DNA from: Daphnia carinata
Taxonomy: Eukaryota; Arthropoda; Branchiopoda; Diplostraca; Daphniidae
Direction of reading: 5' to 3'
Length of the DNA: 64,000 nucleotides
Assembly (NCBI RefSeq): GCF_022539665.2
Contig: NC_081332.1
Coordinates: 3,071,884 to 3,135,883 of the forward strand
Part shown: piece after piece, positions 34,642 through 46,000 of the stretch
Numbering within the stretch: position 1 is the stretch's first letter
Layout of the letters: each line of letters starts with the position of its first letter
Made by a program: the position numbers and the translations under genes
The notes under the pieces: generated by a model
What the model was told of the DNA's origin: nothing
Databases searched by the model: none
Seen by the model: only the letters and a program-made list of their open reading frames with translations

Positions 34642-37600
34642 TTATTTATTGCTTTTTTGTGCATGACCTCCATGGAGTTTCAAATACTTGAAAAGATGAG
34701 CAGTGTATCCTTCCACTATCCGCATGAGCGATCCAACATCCCCTAAAACTTGTCTAAGTTGTCTGTTCTTTTTCAACAAGTTGGTGGTTTTTAGCCTTTT
34801 CGTCCCCGATGCCATTGAGCCTTGCTTCTTGGCAGCCTATCATTATTAGAAAAGAAACACATAAATCTTTCAGTCTTTTTACCAACTTTGAATTTAGTAA
34901 ACCAGGAATTTTAAGACGACTATCCTTATATGGTTGATCGGCGAGAACGATTGGCTTGACTACGGGTTCCTCTTCGACACCCTGTCGACTGTTCGTTCCT
35001 CATTGGATTTGTTAGTTTCTTTCAGGACATGCGTATTGTAAGCCAAATTTGAAATTTGGCCAAAAAAATGAAAAAGCAAGAAGGCTTTCTCACTTTTTCA
35101 ATTTTCGTCAAATTCTAGATTTGGTTAAAAATACATTATTTTGATTCAAAATTGATCGCTGATCACGAAAATCGGGTGTATTTTCATATTGGCTTATCGA
35201 TTTTTAATTAACCGTAAAAAACTAAAAGTCGTGCTTATTTTGTCGTGCGTAAAATTTACACAAAAACCATGAATTCCATGCCAAAATAAATACCAATTAA
35301 TGAGCTATGTGCGAAATGATGCAACATTTATTGATGTACAAGAAAACTAAATCTGTTATCGAATTGTCATTTAACTACTTCGTTGCCATGAGTTATTTAG
35401 CAGTTGCCACCCGCACATTTTTATCACGTAAGACATACACTGAGTGGATACTTTCTTAGGATCCCTAGATCGATATCCCTCCAGCATATACGCGGCATAC
35501 TTTCAACCTCTGAACATGAATAGGAAAGAACAATGCAAGACTATTCTTGCAATTTTGGCCTTAGTAGTATTCTTTGGATACCTAGTGGTCGCAGCCGTTT
35601 TTGGGTTTCGAGGGGTAGCCGAATTTTCCACACTAAACCCAGACATCTCAAATCCACTATATACACCATCATCACCATCGAATGGAATTCTCCCGTCGCT
35701 AGATAGAAGACAATTACTTGACATTATCTATTTGTCAACACGTGATGGAACGCATTTCACTTGTAGCGATGTGCGAAAAATTCACGAAATGAATCCAAGA
35801 GTGAGTATTGATGGGATCATGGAGGTTATTCTGGAACTCCTTGAAACTGAGGCATATGACCCGTCAAACGAGTTAATGCTAACACGAAACTGCCCATCAG
35901 ATCAGGGAGTTTTCAACAACATCACAGTGTTTTTATTGAATAAGACAATCTTGTTTTATATATTAACACTGTTAATCGTCCTAGGAATCTCTGGAGTGGG
36001 AGAATTTTTATTTCGAACCTACGATAATCCGCTTTCCTACTGTCACAATGACACTGAATCCGCCCATAGCCAAGAAGACGACGAAATGGAGCACGTAGGA
36101 GAAGGAACACTGGCCTCGATGAGAAGTACGGCCCGTAGAATCTGGGGTGACATCGCTAGACATTTGACGGAACAGCAAGGAACAGACGGACTGGCTTTAC
36201 TCAGTTTTCAACTCTGCTTGATAGCCATTTTGATACCATCTTTCTTAATGGTAATCACGGTTTTACTAATGCGAATATTTTCAACCTGGAATGTAATAAG
36301 AACAGCTTTATGCTTGTGGGTGGTTTTTCAGCATAGCGTCGTTACCTTTTCCTATCATCTGTACCGAAACCAAACCATTATGGGCAACGGTGAAACAATA
36401 CGGACACTGCTCATCTCACGGATCAATTACGAAAAATGCACCGAGGAATATTTGAGGTCATACTTCCGAGACAACAATGCTGATATTGTGACTGGAATAA
36501 GTATTATCCACAAGCTAATGGAGAAGCCATCAACAAGCCATCCAGCCACTGCAGCTTTCGTCACATTCAGAACACGAGAGCATGCAGTGAAAGCAAGCAA
36601 ATACTTAATCAATCACCGGACACTAAGAGGTTGGCGAGTTGAATGGGCTCCACCATCTCGTGATATCGTATGGTCCAATCTGCATCAAAAGGGCAGCCAC
36701 ATCTGTCTATTAAAAATGATTATCCAATACTTTTTCAGCATTCTCTTACCCCTAGCAGGATCCACGATATTCGTCGAATCGCTGAAACTCCTAGTCGACA
36801 AACAAAACATCTTCTACGCTGTTCTACGTTACTCGAAATCGATTTTGACAATAGTTTTCTTGGTAATTGTTCGCCTCTGTCCAGCCTTCCAAGTGGATCA
36901 CATGAGAAAATCCAGTGCTCACTTAGGACTCTTTTTCTCTTCATTCATCATTATCGTGGTGTCTGAAATCGTGTTACCCATGCTCAACTTCAAGGACATC
37001 TGGAATTCCATCATCTGGACTCAAACAGATCCAAACGTTTTGAATCACTGGATTCGGCTGCAGTGCGTTTTCCGGCCAGACTTGGGCTCTGAAATGGCAA
37101 TCTCCGTCATTGAATGGAATTTATCTCACAGTTTTTTCGTTTTACCTCGAGTAACGCAATGGGTAAACAGACTGTGGCTGCGTTTAACCAAATCTCCCAA
37201 GGCAGACAGTCCATTTCTGCGTGACAGGTTCAACATCGGAGAACGCTATTCCCAACTGGTGGCGCAGTTTGTCATAACGTGCGTGGGATATTTCACGTTT
37301 CCCCCATCATAGCTATAAGCGTCCTGTGTCTGGCAATTGGATATATCATTGATCGCTATACAATGGTTCAAACATATCAGCCAACTTACTCCGGTGCCAA
37401 TGTCCATCGCTGTGCAATCCTATTCGTTTTGCTCATGCTAGTTATCCAGAGCGTCCTTTTGTTTTACAAAAACGTCCTGATGGTTGAAAACGAACTAGTA
37501 CTAGTCGGAGATTCGGCTGTCATAACTCTCCTCGTTGGTTTGCACTCTTTCTTCTGTGTCGTTTCCATCGTGGCCCAATTTCTCTTATATTCCCGAACAC

Positions 37601-39283
37601 CACGTGATGAAATCATTGCCCTAGACGATGAAGCACAAAGTTACGTTCCACCACCACTCAGGTCTCACACAGGCGAACAGATTCACGTACCTATAAAAAA
37701 AAACAGAAAACAAACTAAACTCCAGAAACAGGACACCAAAAACAAAAGTAGATCAATTACCTCAATCACAGCCATTTGCTTTACTTTTCTTGTGCCACTG
37801 ATCGTGGCTCTGATTGTCGTAACGACAATAAGATTCACCTTCGTGCCAAAAGTTGCCTACAGTAAAACGAGTCACGTTAGCACGACGTTAAATGGCAACT
37901 TAAGTTTGTATTCTGGTCGCGTACCGTATTCGACAATGCAGGAGGTTTGCCAAAACGATGCAAGTTGGCTCACGATCGGGTCGAGATGTGAAGACATTTT
38001 CGTCGATAATGCTGTACGGAACAATAAAAGTACACCATTCCAAAAAACGGATCAAGAACGTAGGCTGCTTTGGACAGGAGGTTTCTTCGACCTAACGACG
38101 GGTGATCACTGGCAATGGCTAGACAAGAACGTTAAGACAGAATACAGTAATTTTTGCGTTGCCAACCAGACTGCCGAGATTGTAGCCAAGGCCAAACAAA
38201 TGGGTGTATCAATGTTGTACATTGTTAAAGACTATACAGGAAAAAAGTTTGAGGCAAATGGACGTGCATGTTGGCAGATTTACCATAAGAACGAACTTAC
38301 TGAGATGGGGTTCGGTTTCCCAGCAGACTCAAATCCTCGTCTGACGTTTGCCTGTTCGTCTGGCATTCCCGAAAAGTGATGTGCCACGTCTTCGTTAATC
38401 GATGATGAAAATTAAAGAATGATTTGTAATGCCGTATGCAAGATAACGCTTTCGATTAATAAAAACTACAGTTAATTAAATGCTTTTTGTGTTTACCTTT
38501 ATTATGTTAACATTAACTATCGTTTGGCAACCTGCAGGTCTAAACATCTGGTGCAACAAAGTACCGATTATTAATCCACTGGTAATTGCTAATCAAAAGC
38601 AATAGCAGGCTGTCTGCTATTTTTTAACACAACAAAGAAATGTCAAGATATACTGTAATATCTGCTACATCCGCTTTTCTTGGGTGTATTGAGTAAAAGT
38701 TTCGTACTAGATTCCTGCAAGGCATTCACGACTAACAGTTAACAAGTTACAATATCGGAAACTTGGTTACAAGGATGTATTGTCTTGGCTAAAGACAAGG
38801 CTAACGAGGTTATTCAGTACTCGTTCAGTATGAACGCTACCTGCGGACAGCACATGCAACATGACCGTGCACGAATGCGTCAGAAAACAGAAAGAGAAAA
38901 AACTTCGATGTCATGGCGGAAAGAAACAATACGTTTACCATAAACTGCTAATAATTTTCAGGGAACATCCGAACGAGATTTTAAACTCACAAATAAACAA
39001 TGCTCTGAAACTTTGTGGGAACAGCTCCAGGTTTTAGAACGGGACGAACGACGACTGATGTTGGTTTCCCGTCCACAATCGACAGACGACTTCTAACAAT
39101 GGCGTCGTCGTCAAAATGAAGGTCACAAACTTTAGATGATTTCGTGATAACGGCATCTGGTGGTAAAGCTTTCTTCCACGTCAGCAGCCTGTTTTCATCT
39201 TTAGGAAATGAGAACAACGTCCGATTTTCTAGTTCCAATGTTTCAACTCTAGTTGTGCAACCGGGTACAAAACATCCCGACAT
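34642..39283 (-). CDS. THAP-domain protein with C-terminal coiled coil (3 exons)
   Basis: Exons 39283-38991, 34988-34883 and 34836-34642 join in phase to 197 residues. Exon 1 encodes a THAP zinc finger (C2CH): Cys4 and Cys9 in CFVPGC, then LFSFPKDENRLLTWKKAL with the conserved Trp, the C-x2-H pair in CDLHF, and GAVPTKF matching the AVPT box that ends THAP domains. The donor is GTGAGT. Exon 2 reads VKPIVLADQPYKDSRLKIPG; exon 3 has a basic leucine-rich helix (KRLKTTNLLKKNRQLRQVLG), resembling the coiled coil of small THAP proteins. THAP proteins bind specific DNA and regulate transcription; the domain is shared with P-element transposase. Exon 1 is sure; joining to exons 2-3 over 4 kb is inferred from phase. 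Intron 1 contains a whole gene on the other strand. Confidence 0.6.
35516..38379 (+). pseudogene. TMEM63/OSCA-like channel fused to a C-type-lectin-like ectodomain; intronless, one frameshift
   Basis: An open frame from ATG 35516 ends at TAG 37310-37312, and a second, in the next frame, continues the same family without loss to 38379; about 954 residues in all. Part one has an N-terminal membrane helix (TILAILALVVFFGYLVVAAV), further helices, and an RRM-like cytosolic domain with AAFVTFRTREHAVKASKYL and WAPPSRDIVWSNL, the hallmark of TMEM63/OSCA/CSC1 mechanosensitive channels. The pore-region helices include FNIGERYSQ and SPIIAISVLCLAIGYIIDRY, which straddle the shift at the C5 run 37301-37305. 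After the normal end comes an extra helix (ICFTFLVPLIVALIVVTTI, about 37771-37840) and a C-type-lectin-like domain (37915-38376: LLWTGGFFDLTTGDHWQWLD, paired Cys). No introns. It is a broken gene if the shift is real. Confidence 0.7.
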
Positions 39284-42200
39284 TATTTCGCGATAGCCTG
39301 AAAAAATAAACGAAATGCAACAGATTATGTCAAAGACAATAGCGAGAAAGGAAGCTTACCCACACCTGTGTACGCCAAGTAGTCGACTAAGCTGGATTTG
39401 TTAAAAAATCAAACTTTATACGAGAACTCCTTTTTTTTTTGCCAGACGTGGGGGGCCTTAAAAAACGTGCGCAGCAAATAACCCCGCCCCAATCATTTAA
39501 AGGTAATGCTCTTTCACACAGCAGTAGAAATAAACAAACAGTAGTTTCCACAAACGATCGTTTCTCCCGGTAGAGATAGTGCGAAAAAAAAGCAGATGGT
39601 GTTAGCATCTTGTTTCACCGTCTTCCTGTCAATTCTTGCATTGTGTTTTAAAAGGTGAAACGTGTTCCTAGCTTAACACCGATGTCAATGACGAATAAGG
39701 TAGGGAAGAAAAAAAAAAAAAATACCCATTCCGTTCAATAACTCTTTGGCATTTCACGTAGGTGGTTTTTTTTTGTACCTGGAAAAGTGTCAAGAAAAGA
39801 GATGGAGAAATAAAGAAAGAAGAGTAACAAAAAATCGAGAGAATGCAAAAACCATTTCCACCGTCTGGCTTTGATCCCAAGATTTCAGAAAGATATCAAA
39901 AGGAACTTTCTTTTTCCTTTAAATACAAAAATCGATCCGCCTGAGAGTTGTTTGAACATTTGGCCACGACAGCTATGATTTCATTTTTATGTTCTAACAT
40001 ACTCCTCGGTACACACACCCACACAAAGGTGTACTCAGTTTAAACGGGGACATCGATGATCACGCAGATTATGGGTTTCGCATCGCATACAAAACAAATG
40101 CCATAACATTCCTATTACTGTCTGATGACCGGGCAATTTTCATTCTTCAACAAGGGCAGCACCGCGCATTGATCAAACAGAAAGTTGCAAACGGTGTAGG
40201 CTTTCAGTCGACAAACACGGCTGACCATTCCGGAATTTAAGGATCTATGATTATAGTGAAAAGCGGCTAAGCCTACAGGGGGAAATTGAACTCGCAAAAG
40301 TCCCATCATCTCGGGGTCCCCATGCGACTTTCAAGTTGTTTGAAGATAAAATCGCTCGTCGCTTCCATTGTGTGTCGCAATGAAAAGGACTTCATACAAG
40401 AAAAAATTCGACTCGGTATGGTGTGTGTTTGTGTATCCCGATGGGCCATCGGGAGGGGAAAAAAGTGTCACGACCTATGCTGATCGATCTACACCCTCTT
40501 CGTCTTTTACGTAAGTCTTTGTCGGAGGCGATATCATCAAGCGGATCGCATGCTGCGCACAGGAACCCCGCGTCGAAACATTATAATCTTCCTCGTCGAC
40601 TTGGTTATAAATCATAATAATAATATATGATAGGGCAGTACGATACGTCTATGATACACAGACAAAGTTATAAAACATACGATGAGAGATCAAAGGCCAG
40701 TGATGGATCCGTTGTTTGGCTACCTACACTCAAATAGCCATCTGACCTTTTTCAATTCGCTTTTCGTCTGCGGAACGATAGCTATGTCAAACACACGAGT
40801 GTTTGTCGGATTATTATTATGTTTTTTCTAACGTTAGCAAAAAGAGAAGAAGACACTGGGGAAACTTCCAATTATTCGGAAGAAGGCTCCGCAGCACAAT
40901 GGTAGCATCAATAAATAAAGGATCGACCACTGCCGCTTGTAATAATTAATGGTCTAGATGAGAGTCGCTTCCTCTCCTTTTTTTCCGTGGTGATTGTAGA
41001 CGATTGAAGTGCGGCATCGAGCCAAACGTCTTATTTGGTGCAGAAAAGTCGCTGTCGAGAACGCGTGATCACGGACAGAGGAGAATCCTACAAAGGATAA
41101 TATAATATTAATAAAGTAAAAAGACTTGAGCGTTGCGTATAGGGACAAGAGCTACATCAACAATCAATAACACGGGTCCGATTTACTCGCTGGAATGCAA
41201 TGCTACAATGAGATACGGACCTCTTTCGTTTTTATACGGATATATAGCCAACATACCGTTCGAGAGACTCGAGTATAAATATACCAGCACTGTCACACAC
41301 AGCACATGTCTGAAATAGTTTCCATATAAACCCACTCTTGACTTGTCTTCTTCATCTTTTTGCCTCTTGTATGTTTTTCTTTATCTCTTTCATATTCTTT
41401 TCTATCCCCGGCAATAATTTACGACGATAAGACAAGGGAGAGAGAAATATTTAGGAAAAGTGGAATCTTACTGCTTTCGCGTCAGTATCCGCATGCTGAG
41501 GAGGGAAACGAAAGAACAAAAGGAGAATCTATGGGTAAGACAAAAGAAGTCGACTCCTCATGAAAATCTGATCAACTGAGACAACAGCCAACAATCCCAC
41601 GGGCTACCCAACGCTGGAAGAAGGTGGGCGATTCTAGGATCGATCAGCAAATAACGCAGAGAAATCTATTCGGCATAAAGCAATAAGAAATTCAGAAAGG
41701 CAAGCCGACGCAATCTCTACATCCAACAGTCGATCCGCACACACACACGCATTCGAAGTCAACGCAAGGCCCTGGAATAAACTACCCCCCCCCCCCCCAC
41801 TGTAAAATGAAAAAAAGAAAAAAGGAGAATGTCAGAATAGAAAAAAAAAATTGAGGTAAATAGGGAGAGATCAGTAAACTACACTATTTGCATATCGATG
41901 TCTGTCAATCTCTAGGCAAAGTTACTTCAAGCAGTTGCCGGAAAACTTCCGGACGACTGAATAAAATTCCATCTGGTAGTTTCTGAGAGATCCTATTCTT
42001 AAAACCCCTACCCCCCCCCCCCCATCTAACGAGGGAGGGGGGGGGGATCCAAGTTAGAAGGGAATAAACATAAAACAGATTTTTTTTTCATTTATTTTAT
42101 ATCAGCCGTATATTTTCATTTTCATTCGATTTTTATCAGTATTTGCCATCCCAAAAAAACTTAGGTTGGATTTTTTTGTTTTGTTTTTTGAAGTTTGTTT

Positions 42201-43035
42201 GTTCAATGTTTTTGTTCAGCTCGTCAATCAATGACGACCACGAGATATATATGTATATAGTAGACACACACGGTGTAGGTCCCTTGCTATATCCTGCACG
42301 CAAATGCCAGCACAGAAAAGCAGAGGATTATGAACATGTACATTTATAGTTTGCAAGAGCAGTAACCAAGCCGTTGCACGCAACCTACCAACGAAACACA
42401 AACATCATCTCCTCTCGCCGTAATTTATATAATATGATATGTGTTATGCACACCGAAGAAAAAAAAAATATCCTAATCGAAATGAAAAACTTGACACAGA
42501 AAAAAAAACAAAAAACGAACGATAGAATAACCATTGACGGAACCCAGTTACAAAACGTACCAGAGCACACATCGGGATGGCCAATTTTCAATCGAGAAAT
42601 CTTATGTTAGGCGAGCAAAAATTCTAGTTGTGTACATATTGACAAAAAAAAAAAAAACGAAATCATTCCCGCCCATCAAATAAAATACGTCTTTCGTGCA
42701 GACTAGGTTTACATTTACATATCCGAATACACTTAAAATAAATCGGATCAGTGGGTGATCGTCCTGATTTTGTGCGCCAGTTTGTTGGTGGCGTCAGGCG
42801 ATGATTTGAAAAGCTGGAACAGTCAAACAAAAACACATGTGGCAGATCGTTAGAATAACATGGATACATTTTTTCCCCCCAATTTAAGTGCGCCACAGGG
42901 GGGTAGAAGGGTTTGCGTTAAAGTGCACGAACGGGGAACAACTTGGACTAGGCCTTTCGATCCGACATCGCCTCGTACGATAGCGAACGACTTGACGGAT
43001 GGGATTTTTTTTTTTTGTTGATTTCTTGTTCACAT
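39284..43035. other. Intergenic region with simple repeats
   Basis: No convincing coding sequence. Contains the THAP promoter side at its left end and the presumed 3' UTR of the fibrinogen-domain gene at its right end. Low-complexity features include a C run near 41787-41798 and a C-run/G-run pair at about 42010-42046 that could form a GC hairpin. Confidence 0.4.
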
Positions 43036-46000
43036 TCAATGAACAGACGGTGTCGTGCTAACGCTCGCCGTCGTCGTCGTTGCCGGCTGGTTGAAAATGC
43101 GCTTGTCGCGCACCTTCATCTCCACTTTGGCCAGCGCGATCCATTCGTTTTCCAGGCTGTCGTACCAAGTCAATCCGAGCGCGTATTTGCCGTTGATGTT
43201 GACGTGCTGACAGTGCGAGTACCACCATCCGCCCTGGTAACTATCGGCGCAGTTTGTGTTGCTGAGATCCTGGTCGTTGTCTCGGGTGCTGAATTTCATC
43301 GACTGGTGGTACGAGGCCATGGCGTCCGAAGCGTTGCCCGTGTAGCCGTGGAATTGGACGGCGTAGCCGTCGTTCTCGTTGCCGACCAGGAAGCTGTCGT
43401 ATTCCGCCCACCAGTACTGGCCGTAAATGTCCCACAGGTCCACGCGCAGCATCGTCGCGTTATCTTTCGTTAGACGGTGGAGGTTGTCGTTGCCGAGCCA
43501 GAATTCTCCGAGGACCGAGCCGAAACCTGATTTGTAAGCGGCCCAGTTCCGGTTAAAGTCTTCCTTTCCGTCCGAGCGGCGCTGGATGAGCGTCCACCCG
43601 CCGCCGGAAGTCTCCTGGTCGCAGTAGACCTTGACGACCTCGGCCGATTCACGCGGCAGGATGAAATTCACGCCCGTTGAAGACACCTCGCGGCAATCTG
43701 TAAAATAAAAAGCGAAGGAGAAAAGAAAAAAAAAAAAAATGAGTTGCAATCCACCGTGAATTTTCGTTCAATTCATCATTCAAATGAATGAAGACTTACC
43801 GTGGGGCAAATTGTGCGCTAGATTGTTGTATTCGTGTTCCAAATGAGACAGACTCTGTCTAAGCGATTCGATAGACTGAGCCGACTGGATGGATTGCTCC
43901 AGCTGGGCCAATCTCCAGTTCTGGACTTGCTGGCCGTGGCTTTGGTTCATCATGGCCAGCGTGTTGTTGGTCAGTTTGGCCAGCAAAAGGGCCGAGCGGA
44001 TCTGGTCGGCTTGCACCTGCTCTTGCAACAGCGTCGTCGTCATCCGCAGCGATTTGACGAGTTCCAGCTGTTCGCCCTGATCCTCTCGCAACGTGTGAAC
44101 GGTGGATGTCAGTTGGCCGTCATTGTACTCGAGCTTGGCCACTTCACGTTGAAGCTCGCTGATGTTGTCGTCGTAACGCTCTTCCAATCGTTCCATCGCT
44201 TCAAACAGTTGAAGCGTCGACGATTGCACCTGGTCAACTCCAGAGACTTTCAACGATAGCCGATCCACCGTCTCGGCAAGCTTCTTATTCTGCGAGCTGA
44301 TTTCAGCCACATCTTCGGCGTTGTGATGATTGGCCGCACATCTCGGTTCGCTGTCCAGCCGCTTGAGCACAGCCTTCAGTTCGGTCTCCATTTTGTGGAC
44401 GTTGGACTCGGCTGTCGTTCTCATTTGACTCAAAAGCACCATTTGCTTCTGCAAATCGTGCTGCTCGCTGGCCAATGTTTTCACCATCTTTCTCAACGTG
44501 TGGATTTCGTGGTTGAGCTCCCTGCGATGGTGGCGGATCTTGTGCCGGGGCTGGGACGCCGTCGTCGTGGACAGTCGATTAGTTTGGTCTTCATCATCGA
44601 TGACGGATCGGGTCCTTCTCCTTTGGTTCTTCTTGGTCTTGAGCATGTTGACGACGGGCTCTTCGTGCTCGACCGACATGGCCATCATTTTGCGAGACAA
44701 CTGCACTTCCAGACGAATATCAGCCATCTGTTTTTAAGAGAAACAAGTAGAAATTCATTATGATATTTATGGTAGCAGCAACAAACAGGCCGAAGGTTTG
44801 GACGTTTTCATCCGCATTTCGCACCCGTCAAAGGGCAACAAAAAAAAAAAAAAAAAGAAAATCATAAAAGCGCAACATCTGAAAAGCTCGTTTTTCCAAG
44901 TCTTAAAAAGAGCAGCCAAGAATGATTCGAGTGGAAAACGAGAAAAAACGGAGAGCCGACGGGCGGAATTTCAAGCAGATGAGTGACGATGAAAAGAAAA
45001 GGAAACAAAAACGGCCTGTACGTAACTATACGCATATCGCTGGAGCGTAATAGAATGAGACGTGCAACAACTTGAAAATACCTATCCAGACGGTAGCGTA
45101 CCCATCAGTCTACGTCTATATAACACCAGCAAGATGTGAAAACTTTTTTTCTTTTTCATATCTAACTGTCTCTCTAGAAAAGAAAAATAGACCGAGAACT
45201 TTTACTACCGCACGTTTTCTTTCGGTTGTTTTTTTATTTTCCTAGAGCCTTTGATATCTAACGAATTGGTGCATCGCAATTTAATCTCGTGGATTCATGC
45301 ACATATCGTTGCAAAAAGAAATGCAATTACAATCAAATGCTTCTTTGCAGCTGAAACGGTTTTCCTGCCTAATTTTTGTGTTTTGAAAAAGAGGTAAATA
45401 ATGGAGCGTACTTTTCGATTCACCCCTCACTTTTGCTGGCCCGTTCCAGACACGTTTTACGCTCCCTTCTTCTGGCGCTTCGATAATGATGACTTTGGAC
45501 CCTTTGCGGTTTCACTTGAATAACAAGAAGCACACAAGAAAAAAAAAAAAAGGGAACAATCGACTTTATGAAAGTTTTCTTTTGTCTATACGTTACTTAT
45601 AAACCTAGTGCCAGCAGGCCGGATGTGTGGTGGGGAGGCGAGCCACGCCAATGGGGCAATCAAGTTATTGTGGGGATACAGAGGACCATATTATACAAGA
45701 CCATCCTCCAATTTTGTTTGTCTTTATGTACACCATATCTACATGCCACTTGCGTGTGTACGACATCAAAATAATGATCCTTTACTGCCGACGGATTGCC
45801 AGTTGAAGAAAAAAACATGTCGACTTCCAGCGGGAATGGGGCCGAACTATAAATCAACTACCAGACCGTAGTACGTTATAATTCTTGATAGTTGAAAGTG
45901 CAAAGAACGATGGGGATTAAAAAAAGAAAAGAAATCCCCTTTCCCCGTTGTACACGTAAACAATCGGCAAGCAGAGCAGTCCGTTCCCAACTGAAAGGGT

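Larger units (their letters stand above)
25112..35095 (-). repeat. Right arm of giant palindrome (mate 14150-24412)
   Basis: Reverse complement of the left arm; see that entry for the position relation. Its outer end lies inside intron 1 of the THAP gene, so this arm includes THAP exons 2 and 3. The A run at 29963-30036 (74 A) corresponds to only 27 T in the left arm, and scattered substitutions exist, so the arms are not machine copies of one read. Confidence 0.95.

Noticed and set aside
14150-35095. Palindrome as a missed-adapter read artefact
   Set aside because: The outer arms differ at many positions, the homopolymer lengths differ, flanks are distinct genes, and the two arms carry different lesions in the same relics.
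35516-38379. Programmed -1 frameshifting in the channel gene
   Set aside because: TTTCCCCC in the zero frame does not form a standard X-XXY-YYZ slippery site and no obvious pseudoknot follows; an indel or base-call error is simpler.
43015-44763. Plus-strand open frames across the fibrinogen and coiled-coil exons
   Set aside because: They mirror the minus-strand coding exons, which have recognisable domains.
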